From Scortum barcoo (Eukaryota > Chordata > Actinopteri > Centrarchiformes > Terapontidae): 64,000 nucleotides of DNA. Numbering within the stretch: position 1 is the stretch's first letter; every line of letters starts with the position of its first letter. Both the position numbers and the translations under genes were made by a program. The stretch covers positions 23,695,001 through 23,759,000 of the forward strand of contig CM041553.1 in the NCBI GenBank assembly GCA_023238725.1. Reading direction: 5' to 3'. Below the pieces are notes generated by a model. The model had not been told where the DNA came from. It ran no database searches and saw only the letters and a program-made list of their open reading frames with translations. This document shows positions 1-12,700 of the stretch, in pieces.

Positions 1-2087
1 TCACTTTAGGAGTACATCCCATATACATAATTTTTAGACATTTAGATTTTCTAACTCTGCATCACTTCTGTCAGCCATGAAGTGAGACTGACAGGTTTAA
101 GAGAATTAGCCTCGATGCTAATAGAGCTGCAAAGTGCTGCAGTCAGTTAATCAGGTTGTGTCACTTGCGCAAAAATATCGAACGTCTGGAAAACAGATCT
201 GCGATACTTTATGAAAGTCGTGCTCCAGGAAGCGGTTTACACAATAAGAGTCAACACTGAAAGGCAGTTTAAGGTTTCACCACAGAGAAATTAAGAGCAG
301 CATCAGGCCAAGTCTAATCCAAACTGAGGCTTTGTGTACTCCTCAATGGGCCTCTTCCAACAACTCATCTGTTACAGACAAACCAAAATACAGACAAACC
401 AAAAGCAGATTTATGGTACACACAGTTTACCAAACAAAGATGAGAACACTAAGTTAATATGGACTTTCCTCTTACCATTTACCTTTTTTTACCCAGTTTT
501 TCATACTGCTGGTCCACTTACAGGGCCATACCAGTGTTTTTTTCATGCATTATCCCATTACTAAAAACTAAAAAACATCACAATTAACCATAAAACAAAA
601 CATGCCACTGTGTTTTGTAAATCTGAATGTATTTCTCCTGCTGTTCCAGGTTGGTCTCCATTCATTCAGTATCTTCATACTGTCTTAAAATCTGTTAGTC
701 AGTTACATTACATCATTATCACTTTTAAAAATCAATTATCTTGCATTAATAATATAAAACATTCAAGCGGACTTGAGCAAGTTTCACAGATGGAAATCAA
801 TGTGAACAATGGCTTCCTCTATCAGCAGGATAAACACATAAAAATATCCATAACTATATATAATAACTCTATCACATGCATTTGAAAATGGTCTGTGAAA
901 AGTATGCATATCTTTATTTTAAGAGGCTAAAATGTTAAATTAAGTTGTCCAGATACAAGTCAAGCCCCCGGCTCACTCAGCCTCCCTCCTGCTGCACACA
1001 TATTCATGTCTCTGATCCCAACGTAACCTTTCAGTCAGTCTTAAGATACAACATGTAACGCCAGACAATAACTAAAGCCCCACCACAGCCTCACTTAAGC
1101 TACTCATCGCGCGGCCGGTCGAGAGGCCGGTGAGGGCTATTCCTGGAGGAGGCGAGGTGACATGAGCTCTGCGGCAAGAGGCTAATGCTGATATGTAAAC
1201 TGGCTGCTGTAACAGGACAGTTTATGAGCACGTAGCATCTCTGTTAGGGTAACGTAAGGTCATATTTAATGCAGTGACTATCTTTAGCATAAGCTTTTCC
1301 ATTGTTGTGTTATTTTAGACGGTTATTTTGAGAGTAGCTTCCACATGTTGTCTCAGGAAAGGGATGTATGTGAACACAGTTTTCCTTTGTGTGTGTGTGT
1401 GTATAATCCACCCTCCATTCTCACCTATCAGCCCATGTCTCTTTGGCAATATTTTTGTTGCACTTTCCTCCCAGTTCTTCACAACCTTTACTCCTTTCTT
1501 TCCATTCACTCCTGTGACAGGTAATGTACATAAAGACAGGACCACTCAGGATGGAAATTGTCTCCCGAAGCCCTAAACAGACATGTGTACACACACAATA
1601 GTTAACACACACATATTGTATCAAGACCCTGAAGTCTGCATGATTCGTGTCATGTGTGAGTCTACATGCAGCCTGAGTCAGTGAACTCAGTTTGACTCTC
1701 CAGATAGTAATATTGTCTTTTCGTAACCTCATTACCTGGGCAGGTTGCCTAATCACATGCCTATTTACAGCAGCAGCCTGAAGGCGCAGTGCTGGAAGTT
1801 GCAGGTTGGGAGGGAGTGTTACATCCATTCAAAAACTCACACTTGGAAGCTGCCTGTGGAAATAAAAGGAGCATAATTACCCGCGGAGCTATTGGCAATG
1901 AAAAGAGAAACGCCCGTGCACAGGTCAGAATGGATTTACGGATCTAATTGGAATTGAAACAATTAAATAAATTTGCAGCCTTAAGTCCTACTCTTTTCAT
2001 GGAAGCTGCCAGTGGAAAAACAACTGGTGCTGGTGTTGGTGGTAAAGCTGAGGGTGATGGGATTGTGATTAGTTTAGCAGGTATTTA
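1..2087. other. Upstream non-coding stretch, no gene seen
   Basis: No exon with recognisable protein similarity was found here on either strand. The stretch is AT-rich apart from a short GC-rich patch near 1108-1160, and holds a small GT run at about 1388-1404. It is either intergenic or part of intron 1 of the rdh8-like gene, whose first exon (with the nucleotide-binding glycine motif) should lie upstream on the same strand but is not visible. Confidence 0.5.
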
Positions 2088-2345
2088 GTCATATAAAGTT
2101 AGGGGATCACCAAAGATATCAGATGATGTCAAAACAGTCATATCCGAAACTGGTCAAGATATTAAACTCAAAACCACAACTTTCAACCTCATGGTGGCAC
2201 TAGAGGAAAAGTCAGAGGATCACTGAAGTCAGTAGGATTCATTCTCTGGGGACCATGACTGTAAAAACAAAATATCACACTAATCCATCCACTAGTTTGA
2301 TGAGATATTATAGTCTGGATCACTAGTGAGGCTAAAGATTTAAAA
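2088..2345 (-). repeat. Old dispersed teleost repeat (family 1), copy 1
   Basis: Contains the phrases 'ggggatcaccaaag', 'ctcatggtggcac' and 'aatccatccactag', whose complements appear in the copy at about 28.55 kb and in eroded form at 30.48 kb. It belongs to a common fish dispersed repeat with a 'caacaactactggatgga' core. Class is unknown to me (SINE-like or short non-autonomous DNA element). Boundaries are approximate. Confidence 0.55.
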
Positions 2346-2828
2346 CATATTTTTGCACGATTGCTGATATTTCTTAAACTAAATGGGTGTCTACTGACCA
2401 CTGTACTGGACAGATAAATCAATAGTTTTGACCCTGTGCAAATGGCTAAAGGTTAAAATTGTTAAATTGTCAAAAATTAATGTCATCTAACTTTAAATAA
2501 AGAGGTCCAAAGAGAGCCAATCTTTACCCATTTAGGCAAGAACGGTGGAAGAAAACCACAGAAGCAAATATGAGATAACACGAGTGAAACAGACTGTGGA
2601 ACTTCAGCTCTCTATAACTCTTTACTCAACTCCATTTACATCACTGATTAGTGCTGCAAGGCATGTCAGTTCACATTACTTTGTCTTTCCAGGATTGTCA
2701 GAGACAGAACATACTCTTTGCTAACAAAGCAAACTACAAAATAAAAGTCAGGACAATACAAAACATTCATGTTAAACAATCTCTTCAATTCTCCTCTGTT
2801 TTTTTCCTTCTTTTCGGTCTGTGTACAG

Positions 2829-4719
2829 TCATAGCAACAATGCGAGATCTGAAACGTAAAGATAAGCTGGTGGAAGCTGCCGGTGATGCCTACGGGAAAA
2901 CTCTCTCTCTGGCTGTACTGGACGTCTGCAGCGATGAGTCTGTCAAACAGTGTATTGACGGCATCAAAGATCGACACGTGGATGTCCTCAGTGAGTAAAA
3001 TGCATCCTCGTCGTGTTGCATTACTGAACTGATGGTGGTTGATTACTCAGTTTCTTCTTTGTCTTTGACCAGTCAATAACGCAGGTATCGGCCTCGTGGG
3101 CCCAGTGGAGAGCATCCCCATCGAAGAGATGAAGAAAGTGTTCGAGACAAATTTCTTTGGGGTGATCCGCATGATCAAGGAGGTGATGCCCGATATGAAG
3201 AAAAGGAAAGGAGGGCACATCATCGTGGTCAGCAGTGTGATGGGACTGCAAGGTTAGCGGGCAGAAGTGTGAGAGGATAGGAGGCGTGGTGGGGGCGTAA
3301 CATGAACAGGGAGGAATGACAGCTTTGTCGGCTTCAGTCTGATGTACGCATGGGCTGATGATGGAAGAATGGAAGAGTGGGTTCAAAGCTGAAAGAAGAC
3401 TGCATATCGTTGCAGACAGGGATGTGAGCAAAAAGAACAGATCTATTTACATTTACTGTCTTTCTGCAGGTGTGGTGTTTAATGACGTGTATGCAGCTTC
3501 AAAGTTTGCTATGGAGGGTTTCTGTGAGAGTTTGGCTGTGCAGCTCTTGAAGTTTAACGTCACGTGAGTGCCACTGATACTACAAATAGCCTGACATCTA
3601 ATACGTTAATAGCTTTAATGGTGTGTTGCTTGTTTCCTCCAAAGTTCAGACCTATCCTCACAGTTTGATCTACAGATTCAAATAACGATTACTTTCATTA
3701 TTGATTAAAGATATAATCTCGAAGATTTCATTTAAATAAATATCTGTTAGGTCACTGTCTTTTGCAGAATGATAGAAGACAATGGTGACTGAGCCTATAG
3801 CCCACTGTGACTATCTGCAGTATTATAATCTAGGTGTTGGCAGAGACTTTCCTGAAAAAATATTACAAGTGACACACAGTGAGATTTTAAACAACTTTTA
3901 ATGCAACATACTTGCTTTTCAACTCACCTGTGTGTAAATAAGTGTACTTCTGTGTATGCTAGTCCAGTCTAAAAATGAAGTGAGGTCCCAAAACGTACCT
4001 GGAATTACTGCTTATCGCCATACGTGCTGGAGAAGACAACCAAATGAAAATGTATGAGATTATAACTTTTGTAAATTTTTTAAAAACAATTGTTAGTAGC
4101 TTTCCCCAAAGCACTCTTCCTCCATCTAACCCCTCTGTTGTTCAGTTCAGGTCTTCTTACGCTCCACTTTGTTGTGCCGTCTCCCTCCTCAGACTGTCAC
4201 TGATCGAGCCGGGCCCGGTGCACACAGAATTTGAGGCAAAGATGATTGAAGATGTGAGGCAGAAGGAGTATCCCGGAGCCGATCCTGATACTGTGCGTTA
4301 CTTCAAGGACGTCTACCTTCCTTCATCTGTTGACATCTTTGAGACGCTGGGACAAACGCCTGATGACGTCGCCAGAGTAAGTCCACAAGCGGACTTTGAC
4401 TCAACCTCATCTGTGCCTTATCCGTCTATCTGCATCCATGATTAATCCTCTGAGCCTGACTATGCAAATCTTTTTTGTCGCTCCCCTGCAGTGCACCAAG
4501 AAAGTGATTGAAGCGAGCAGGCCCCGTTTCCGTAATCTGACCAACCCCTTGTACTCGCCCATCGTAGCACTGAAATACGCAGATGAAACCGGAGGCCTGT
4601 CTGTCCACGCCTTCTACCACATGCTCTTTAACCTGGGCCCCCTGATGCACGTCAGCATGACCGTCATGAAGTACCTAACCTGTGGATGTCTGAGGAGCAG
4701 GACGATTTCACCAAACTAG
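2829..4719 (+). CDS. rdh8: Retinol dehydrogenase 8-like short-chain dehydrogenase (5' partial)
   Basis: Five coding exons are seen: 2829-2990, 3073-3252, 3470-3563, 4193-4376 and 4492-4719 (stop TAG). Splice phases agree throughout. Exon 2829 opens with an ATMRDL-type segment, then DVCSDESV; the second has NNAG followed by VFETNFFG and the VSSVMGLQ serine strand; the third carries the catalytic YAASK motif (YxxxK); the fourth has IEPGPVHTEF. The C-terminus has the CGCL cysteines typical of RDH8, which reduces all-trans-retinal in photoreceptor outer segments with NADPH. The coding part gives about 281 residues; the RDH8 family has about 310, so one exon of about 35 residues with the cofactor-binding GxxxGIG motif is missing upstream. 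The close paralogue hsd17b1 is the main alternative; the C-terminal cysteine motif favours rdh8. Which teleost copy (a or b) cannot be decided. Confidence 0.8.
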
Positions 4720-5219
4720 AAATATACGCATCTCGTACACAAATGTGAACAATACAAAAGCCCTGAATATGTAGACCACGAAAAAGACCGCACACTACCT
4801 TGGCTTAGGTCGTCAGGGGAAAAAACAAACACATACAAACATAAGAAAAGAGCTTATCTTTTATAACCTGCCATATTTCCTGCTGTATTGATGCAGTCTC
4901 TATTGTAATGAACAGTCCTGTCTGTTTTCTCTTCTCTCTGTGGAGTTGTTGAATGTACAGATGCTTTATTTAAACACTACTTTATTTTAGGATTTTAAGA
5001 TTTGTTAGCATACCCAGAGTGCCAAATGAGTAGTGTTTGCACTTGTGAGACAACATATTGTAGCCTGGTATTATTATTTTATCTCAGTCCGTCCCATATA
5101 TCATAGTGTTTTAAACTCTAATACGTGTATCTACACCTTATTTGTTTGTAGTCTGTGTATTTGCAATCTGTGTACATATTTTTGAAATTTTGTCGATGTA
5201 TTGAAGCAACTATTTTGGC

Positions 5220-5225
5220 ATTAAA
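5220..5225 (+). other. Probable rdh8 polyadenylation signal (ATTAAA)
   Basis: ATTAAA lies 501 bp past the rdh8 stop codon, at the end of an AT-rich untranslated stretch. No AATAAA is seen nearer, so this is the best 3' end candidate. Confidence 0.45.
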
Positions 5226-5229
5226 AATT

Positions 5230-6360
5230 GTAATTTATACCGTACAGGGGTCGGGTTGTGTCAGTACTTCCGATATTTTTCAGCGAATGGGGTTGCTTAA
5301 ATATTACTCATGATTATGGATGGCTGTACTGTGTGTCATTTCTGTTACTTACGTGGCAGGGTCAGTGCATTTTATGATTATGTTTGTGTTTGCCTGCCTG
5401 GGGACAACAGATGAAGGTTATCCTTAACTCTGGCATATTTTCATTTCATTAGTGTCATAAATATACACCGTCCATGTTAAATAAAAAAAGAAAGAGAACA
5501 TCTCTGCTGTTCTGTTTGCAAATAAAAAGGCACTGATATACTCTGGCAGAACAAGACACAACAATAAAACTAATTTGTCATCACTGTTTTAATTCAAGTT
5601 ATCACATTGAGCTGCTCAAACTGCATTGCTTTCATTTCAGATTCAGATAAACAAATATTTGCATTGACAGGAAATACTGGAATTGCATTTAACTAATAGC
5701 ATGTCCAACACAGACTAGTTCAAATGTATTGCAAAGATGAAATGTGATAATAATGATGATAAATATATGATTTTAACATAACATAACATGTTAGATTATG
5801 TAAGGTTTTTCAGTAATGGTGTCCTTCACAAACACTTTCCACACATTTCCCCATTTTAATGAGAAAAAAATGGAAATAAATAAATACATAACTTTACTTT
5901 CCAAATCCCACAAATCCAGAAAACAGCCTCATCTGTTGTAATTAAAAATGATTTCTTCAGTTTTATACCCTGAACAGACCAGTTGTTAACCCATTTTAAA
6001 GGGTCTAAAAAGACTAAAATGTAAATTACTGCCTTTTGTGTTTCATAATATACCACTTATGATAATTTCACATTGACCACAGGTGACCTAATGTGCTTTA
6101 GAAAAGTTTCACTACAAATGTGAGATAAATATTATTATTTAGTTGGTCAGGAGATAAAAAAAATAAGCAAACTAATGATATTATATGACAGGTTTAGCTA
6201 AATAAAAAAAGAAATTCCCACATATTTGGCATTGAACCAAGTATGTTTTATAAAATGTATAATATTTTGAAGGATTTTGTACCGAATATGAAGCTAAGAT
6301 TAGTTAAATTCAGTTAATTAGTAAAAATATATATATATTTTTTTTAAAAAGGCTCATTTA
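5230..6360. other. Intergenic AT-rich DNA, nothing recognised
   Basis: Strongly AT-rich sequence between the rdh8 3' end and the palb2 promoter. Reading frames here are short, lack codon-like composition and match no family known to me. Confidence 0.5.
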
Positions 6361-6487
6361 GCTGATCGACCTCTCGGAGTTCTGCTGATCGCGTCTGTTT
6401 GAGCGAGTCGCGGGAAACTGGAGCTGAATCGATACCAGAGCGATCGATCATGAAAACAAACTTCCCATGAGCTCACCGGAGAAATCT
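6361..6487 (+). promoter_or_regulatory. palb2 promoter and non-coding first exon with E2F-like site
   Basis: A GC-richer island in AT-rich DNA. It holds GCGGGAAA at 6410-6417, a match to the E2F consensus (TTTCCCGC on the other strand), fitting an S-phase repair gene. A 5' splice site GTAAGT follows at 6488, so a non-coding exon probably ends at 6487 and joins a coding exon whose acceptor is at about 6720 or 6746. A very short upstream reading frame (ATG at about 6449) lies in this leader. No TATA box is seen. Confidence 0.5.
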
Positions 6488-6747
6488 GTAAGTCTGAAAA
6501 TCTGTTAACCTCCCTCAATTATTAACTTAAAAACATTTCATTTCGTCTAACTAAGCTCAGTTTATATATATGTAGACAAAGTGCGCTGACTCTGAACTAA
6601 AGTGCGTCTATTAAGCTAAAACTGCACTTTTAGCTTTGGAGCTAAGTTTAGCTGGTGTTTCCTAACAAACACATAACGTGCTAAACTAAATGTCATGCTA
6701 ACTGTGTGTATCTGCTTTCAGTGTGTGTGTCCTGTCCCTCCTCCAGC

Positions 6748-9700
6748 ATGGAGATCAGTGCGGGAGATGAGCAGCTGAGGACGACACTGCACTGTGATAA
6801 CAAGGAAAAGGTACATTTATAAAAACCAACATGATAAAAATACCAACAAGAAACTTTGAATTGTTCATTTTCTGACTGCTGCCTGACATATTATCTTTTT
6901 TTATCCACTCAGCTCCGTAAGAAGTTGGCACTGTTACAAAGGGAATACCTCAGGACAGCCCAGAGATTACAGGTGTCTGATTATATTGTCATTTATATAG
7001 TCCCTTTTTATTTATATGTTGTTATTTCTACTGTTATACCTCCATCTGACCCTTTCAGCACTCCTGCCTTCAATAGTAATATCATTTCATTTATATACTA
7101 TTATATATTCCATTATTTTAGGGTGTGCTTCATTTCATATGCTCTATTCTGTTCCTAGTAGAGGGTTAAGAGTTTCATTGCTAATGTCTTATCTGTGTTA
7201 TTGTTGTGCATATGAATAAAAATCTCTTTCAGTTCTAAGATGAGATCAGATCAAACTTTATTGTTCATTCAAAAGGACATTTGTGTTGCATCACAGCTTC
7301 AAACAATCAACAGAATAATATAAAACAACAATATGAGCAACATATGAGAGGAAAACACACACACCCTTTGTCTACACTGTGTAGAAATACTCTGTGTCTC
7401 ACACACATGCTGATGTGCTCACAGCGTGCTGAGCGTTCAGAGGCGGCGCGGAGACATGTGAGGAGCAGGATTACACAACAGAACCACCAGGACCAGAGAG
7501 ACCCAGAGATCCCATCTATCCCTCCTCTCAACTCATCTGCACTTGGGCTGGACGCTCACAATGGGACGGGATCAGGTGTGTCCGAGTGTCAGGCACCCAC
7601 TGGAGGTGAGTGTGTCCTGATCAGCTGCAAAGTAAAAGTCATTAACCGTCTCCACAGCACATACAGGAAGTATGTTTTGTTTTTGCCAAAACTGTAGGTG
7701 TAATTGTAGTAAACTATATACGATCATTCAGCCCTATGTGCAGTACAGCTACGACTTTAGTGATAGACAGACAGACACCTTAGCTATCATCGGAAGTAAT
7801 TAATATGCAGTGCAAGAACAAATCACACTGAACAAGGAATGGTCCAAAAAATATGAAAACACAAATACAAACACAAGAGTTAAAAAAGATGTTCCTTTAA
7901 ACATGTGCATGCATGCAGTGTGTACATTGCTGAAAAGTGGGCAAAAATTGATGTAATTGTATGTTATAAGTTAAAAGGATATGTCAGACTTTGCCTTTAC
8001 AGAGAAAATCATTGTTGATGCAAAGGCTCTGTTTATTACATATAAGAGATAGAAGTGAATCCTTTCATACTTTTTTCCTGTTGTTGTCATTCACTGTTCT
8101 TTCTAATTAGCGCAACCAACTATTATACAGTGTGAAATGATGTTTGTGAGCTTCTGGGTAATATCTAAGGAGGTTTTCCAAAGAAGCCATGCAGTTATGC
8201 AGTTTTGACACAAATTACTTCCATGCCTGTCCATCCCAAAACAGAAAACATGTTGTAATATGGTTAAAACTACACTGTCATTACTCTGAAAAGCAGACAA
8301 TGTATTGCCTGTAAAAACAATGCAAATTAAATGCACACATTTTCTGATGTTTTACCAGGTTTGGCAGATTCTGAGAACATCAGGAGGAGCCAGGTGATCA
8401 GGTTCACGTTACCGTCTGATGCTGCTTGTCCACAAACTCCAGATCCCGGCCATGAGGCAGCAAGAGGCCACAGACCCAGTCCTGCCCTGCGCCTCAGGTC
8501 CCGACGCAGCCGCTTGCGCTGGGAGAGGAGGAGCGCTGAGGCTGGCGTGAGCACAGAAAACAGTGATGAAGGACGGGAGCAGAATGAACAGACGGAAACA
8601 GCTAAAACAGAGGGAAGTCAAGAGAGTGTCAAAACAGGGGGAACAGAGGTTGTGAATGAAAGTGAGGAGCTATTTTCAGGTACAGATTCGGAATCTCCCT
8701 CTCTGCTGCTCACACACTGGAACACTGGACAAACTGAAACAGGAGATGTGGAGGGGAAAGAGCTAAAGGGACGACAAGAACAAGGGGCAAGTCAGACTGA
8801 GTTGAGAGCCGAAAGGGAAAAAAACTCAACCTCTTTGCTGCTCACATGCTCGAATCCTGCTGTACACTCTGAAGTAAAGGAACAAAATGGAAGAAGAAAG
8901 GAGATTGAGGGAGGAGAAGAAGGCAAGACCAGTATAGGAGAGAGGGATGAAAGGCTGTGTAAAGACAGCAGTAATAAAACTACTGAACAAAATGCAGCAG
9001 AGACAAGAGAAAGTCAAGAAAGTTACGAGAACGCAGTTGAAATCAAAGAAGAAAAAAGAGAGATGGTTGAAGGAGAGCATGATGTAAAGGGTGTGAGTCT
9101 CCTGGACTCCTGTACCCTAGTGGAGGGACTACTTTTCCCCGCAGAGTACTACGTCCGGACCACAAGGCGCATGACATCTTCCCAGAGCCAGCCCGACATG
9201 CAGGCCTTCATACTCTCCCAGCTGAGCGTGGGCCCACATCGCAGGAGCCGAGGCCGCGGCAGAGGCAGAGGGTTCAACCGGCGCACACCCGACCGCGAAC
9301 GTTCAGATCACCACTCCCAGACAGATTTCCCCTCGCTGACATCGCCATCTTCAGGACCTCGCGTGGGATCACATGCCGCTGACACGCCTGCCGAGCCGAG
9401 CAGCCGGAGCTCTGGAGAGATTTCAGATCAATTCTCAGCTCATCAGCTTGACGCGGACACTTGTTCTTCTCCGGTCCCCGCTGCTCGACCGGCAAGAGGT
9501 AGGAGGAGGAGAAGAGGCAGGGGAAGGGGGAGACCTCAGACCCCGCGATGCTCTCTCAGTTTAGACACCCACCAACCAGGCCCTGGGCAAACCTCAGACG
9601 ATCCCCAGCCCTCCAGCTCCCTGCTCCCTCCCACCCCGTCTCTCCTTGCAGCTGATGGACCAAAGTCCTGCCTCACCCCAGGGGAAGCTGTTCCAGTGCC

Positions 9701-12700
9701 GGACGACCCCCAACCTGCACCCACCCACAGCACAGCCACACTGCCTTCTCCTGGAGGTGATGGGGCTCCATCCAGCTCTGCCTCTGAACATCTGGAGAAG
9801 GTCTATCCCATCTTCCTGAAGAGTAGTGGCAGGACTGACAAACCCCCACTGATGAGTAGAGGTAATTATATCTGTGTGCTTGTGTGGCAGTGACAATCAT
9901 AGAGAATGAAGAAACGCTCTACATTGCTAACATTCAAAGATTTAATAAGTAAGAACAAATACAAAGTGACTGTCCCCAATGTGTAGCTTGTGGCTGGCAG
10001 CTGTGTGAAATAGGCTGTTTCTGAGCCTTTCTATATGGGCTCTGCAAATGAAAATAACATTTTTTTTCAATTTGCGTCTTGCAGGTGCAGTAAGCTGGCG
10101 ATCTCTCCTCTTACCCTCCACTCCACCTGCCCAAAGGTCTCTTCTTCTTCTCCCCTCTCTCTCCCCCGCCCCGCCAGTTAACAACCTGATGAACTTTGAC
10201 ATCCCGCAAGATTTCCATCTTCCCGACGACCAGTTTGCCTCCCTAAAGCTGCACAAGCTTCGCCAAGTCGCCATGGAATCAGGAGTTGAACATTTCGCGT
10301 CGCCATCTTACAACACACGGAGGAGCATCCGGCGCTCCGAGACTTGCTACAGCGGCGGCGGCAGTGACCCGGTGACATTTCTTCAGCTCCCGCTCAGCCT
10401 CACGCCCTCCATCGCAAATTCGCCCGATCCCACTGAAGCAGAACAAGCTGCCACACAGTCCGTAAAGCTCCAAAACGTGACAGTAGAACACAAGCTTACA
10501 GAAACATCGGCGAGCCAGACAACCCCTGGAGAGCAGCAGATGGCAGACCTTGACCCGGAGTGTCAGACTCACAGCACCTCAACAGAATCCATGTCAGTGG
10601 TTCAAGTCTGTGCTGCAGACTGTGTCGATCAATATAAAGAGCAAGATACTCTCATTCTGAACACTCGCGTCAGTGTCTCGGCCGGCAACACACACAGATC
10701 TACGGAACGATCTGTCAAACCACAGCTTCACATTAGCCCTGCAGACGGACCTGCTAACAAAGTGAATGATTCTGTCATTGGTCATTTAGATGAATTCCAA
10801 ATAAAAGAATCTTCTGTTGTTTCATCAGAAGAACAAACAGATTATCGTGGTGCCGTCCTTCCTTTGGAGGGTCAGAAGTCTGCAAAGTGCCAAACACAAG
10901 ACAAAGCTGTCATGGAGGCTCTTTCCTTTGAGTGCTCTCTACAGAAAACCCCTGAGGAGCCTATTAACAACTGCACGGCTTGTAATGACAGCGAAGCCCC
11001 GGGAGAGTCTCCTGTGCAGCATCTGAATGTAAAATCTCCCGCCAAAGAGTCAGCAGAGTCCTCTGAACCCAACCCAAGTCCTCCCGGAAAAAATAAAGAT
11101 GAAGACGAGTGTTTACCGCACCACGGCGTCCACTCCCAGCTTCTGTTGAGCCCCCCTCTCTTGTCAGCTTCCTGCCCCTTCATAACCCCACGCCTCCACT
11201 CCTCCGCCCTCCTATCCAGCCCCGCGCTACCCTCACTGGGACTCACCCCTCACACCGTCCCTGCTTCTGCCCTCCCTCTGACCTCCTCCCCCTCTGCCCC
11301 AGCTCTCACCCTGCCTCCCCCTCATAGCCCGTCCACCCAGGCTCTCTCCCCTCCAGCTCTCTCTCCCTGTACTTCTCTCCCTCCTAGCCAGCCACCAACT
11401 TCCCCCATCGGTCAGATCCGGACTTCACCTGAGCCACCTGACAGGGTCGATCCTGCGTCCCGCCCAGATGTGTCCAGCATCCAGTCACAGGAGGGTTCAG
11501 GTGGGCAGGTGGGCCTTAGAACAGAGGAGGCAGCGGAGGAAATTAAATGCACTCACACACTGGAGGTAAAACGTTTTACTTATCGTAACAATGAAGAATT
11601 AATGCTGAGTTTCAGCGTGCAGCTTTTAATTAAAGCCCTGACTTACTAAGCGAGGAAATGTGTGTGTATGTGAGTGATTTACTCTCTGTGTGTTTGTGTG
11701 TTCAGGCCCCAGCGGGAGGCTTTCTGGTGGATGCCTGCTGTCTGCTTGGATCTTCAGGTGGTTTGTGTGTAGCAGCAGCTGGAAAGTGGGCCGTGTGTCT
11801 CTGGAGTCAGACCTCAGCGTCTGATTGGAGCTTAATACACACCTGGGCCTTTAATGAGGTGAGTGTGTGGGTTTGTGGATGTGCTCTCATATCTTGTTTC
11901 TTTATTAATCACTCTTTTGTCACTAATTTGCTGGTTCTGGCTTTTCAAATAAGAGGATCTTCTGCTTTTCTGTTTCATCATCATAGATTAAATATTAGTT
12001 GTGTAGACCGTTGGACAAAAAGGAACAATTTAATCATTTCACCTTGGGCTCTGGGAACTTCTTATCAACAATTCTGACTGTTTTTTGACATTTTATCGAT
12101 TGAGCAATGACTCTTTAAAATTAATCAATACTAAGAAATGGTCATCTGTTGCTGCCCTCATAGAGTTACAGTAAAAAATTAGATATTTAGCAGTAGCTGA
12201 TTTTAAGGGAAGATGTACTTTTAAAGAATATAAATGACAGACAGCATTTATGTTTCAAGGATCAAATGTGACACTCATATTGCACACTTCAGCTGGGTCA
12301 AATACAACAATTGAATCCAACAGTTTTTTATTTTTATGATTCATTTCTGTGTTTCGTAACAGCCAGTGATCAGTGTGTTTTCTGTCCCGGATGCTGCGGG
12401 GCTGATGTGTGTGACTCTGGGTCAGTTGGAAATCCGGGAAGTGAGGTGAATACAACACATTCACAGACTTCCTGACATGTATTTGAACATTTTTGACTAA
12501 CTTTGTTCAAGAATGAAACCTGATGTTAAACTAAGGACATTTTTCAGTGGAGATTTTCAGATTTGTTGATTTACTATACCTAGAGGACCGTTGAAGTTTT
12601 CAGAGATCATTATTAAATATAATAAAAAAAAATATATAAAAATATAAATAAAATGTAATTGCATGTGTTGTTGTGTTTTCACAGGATGCTGTCGTGCTCC

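Noticed and set aside
1..2828. rdh8 first exon within the window
   Set aside because: I looked for a TGCSSGIG-type glycine motif on the plus strand and found none, so the gene is reported as partial.
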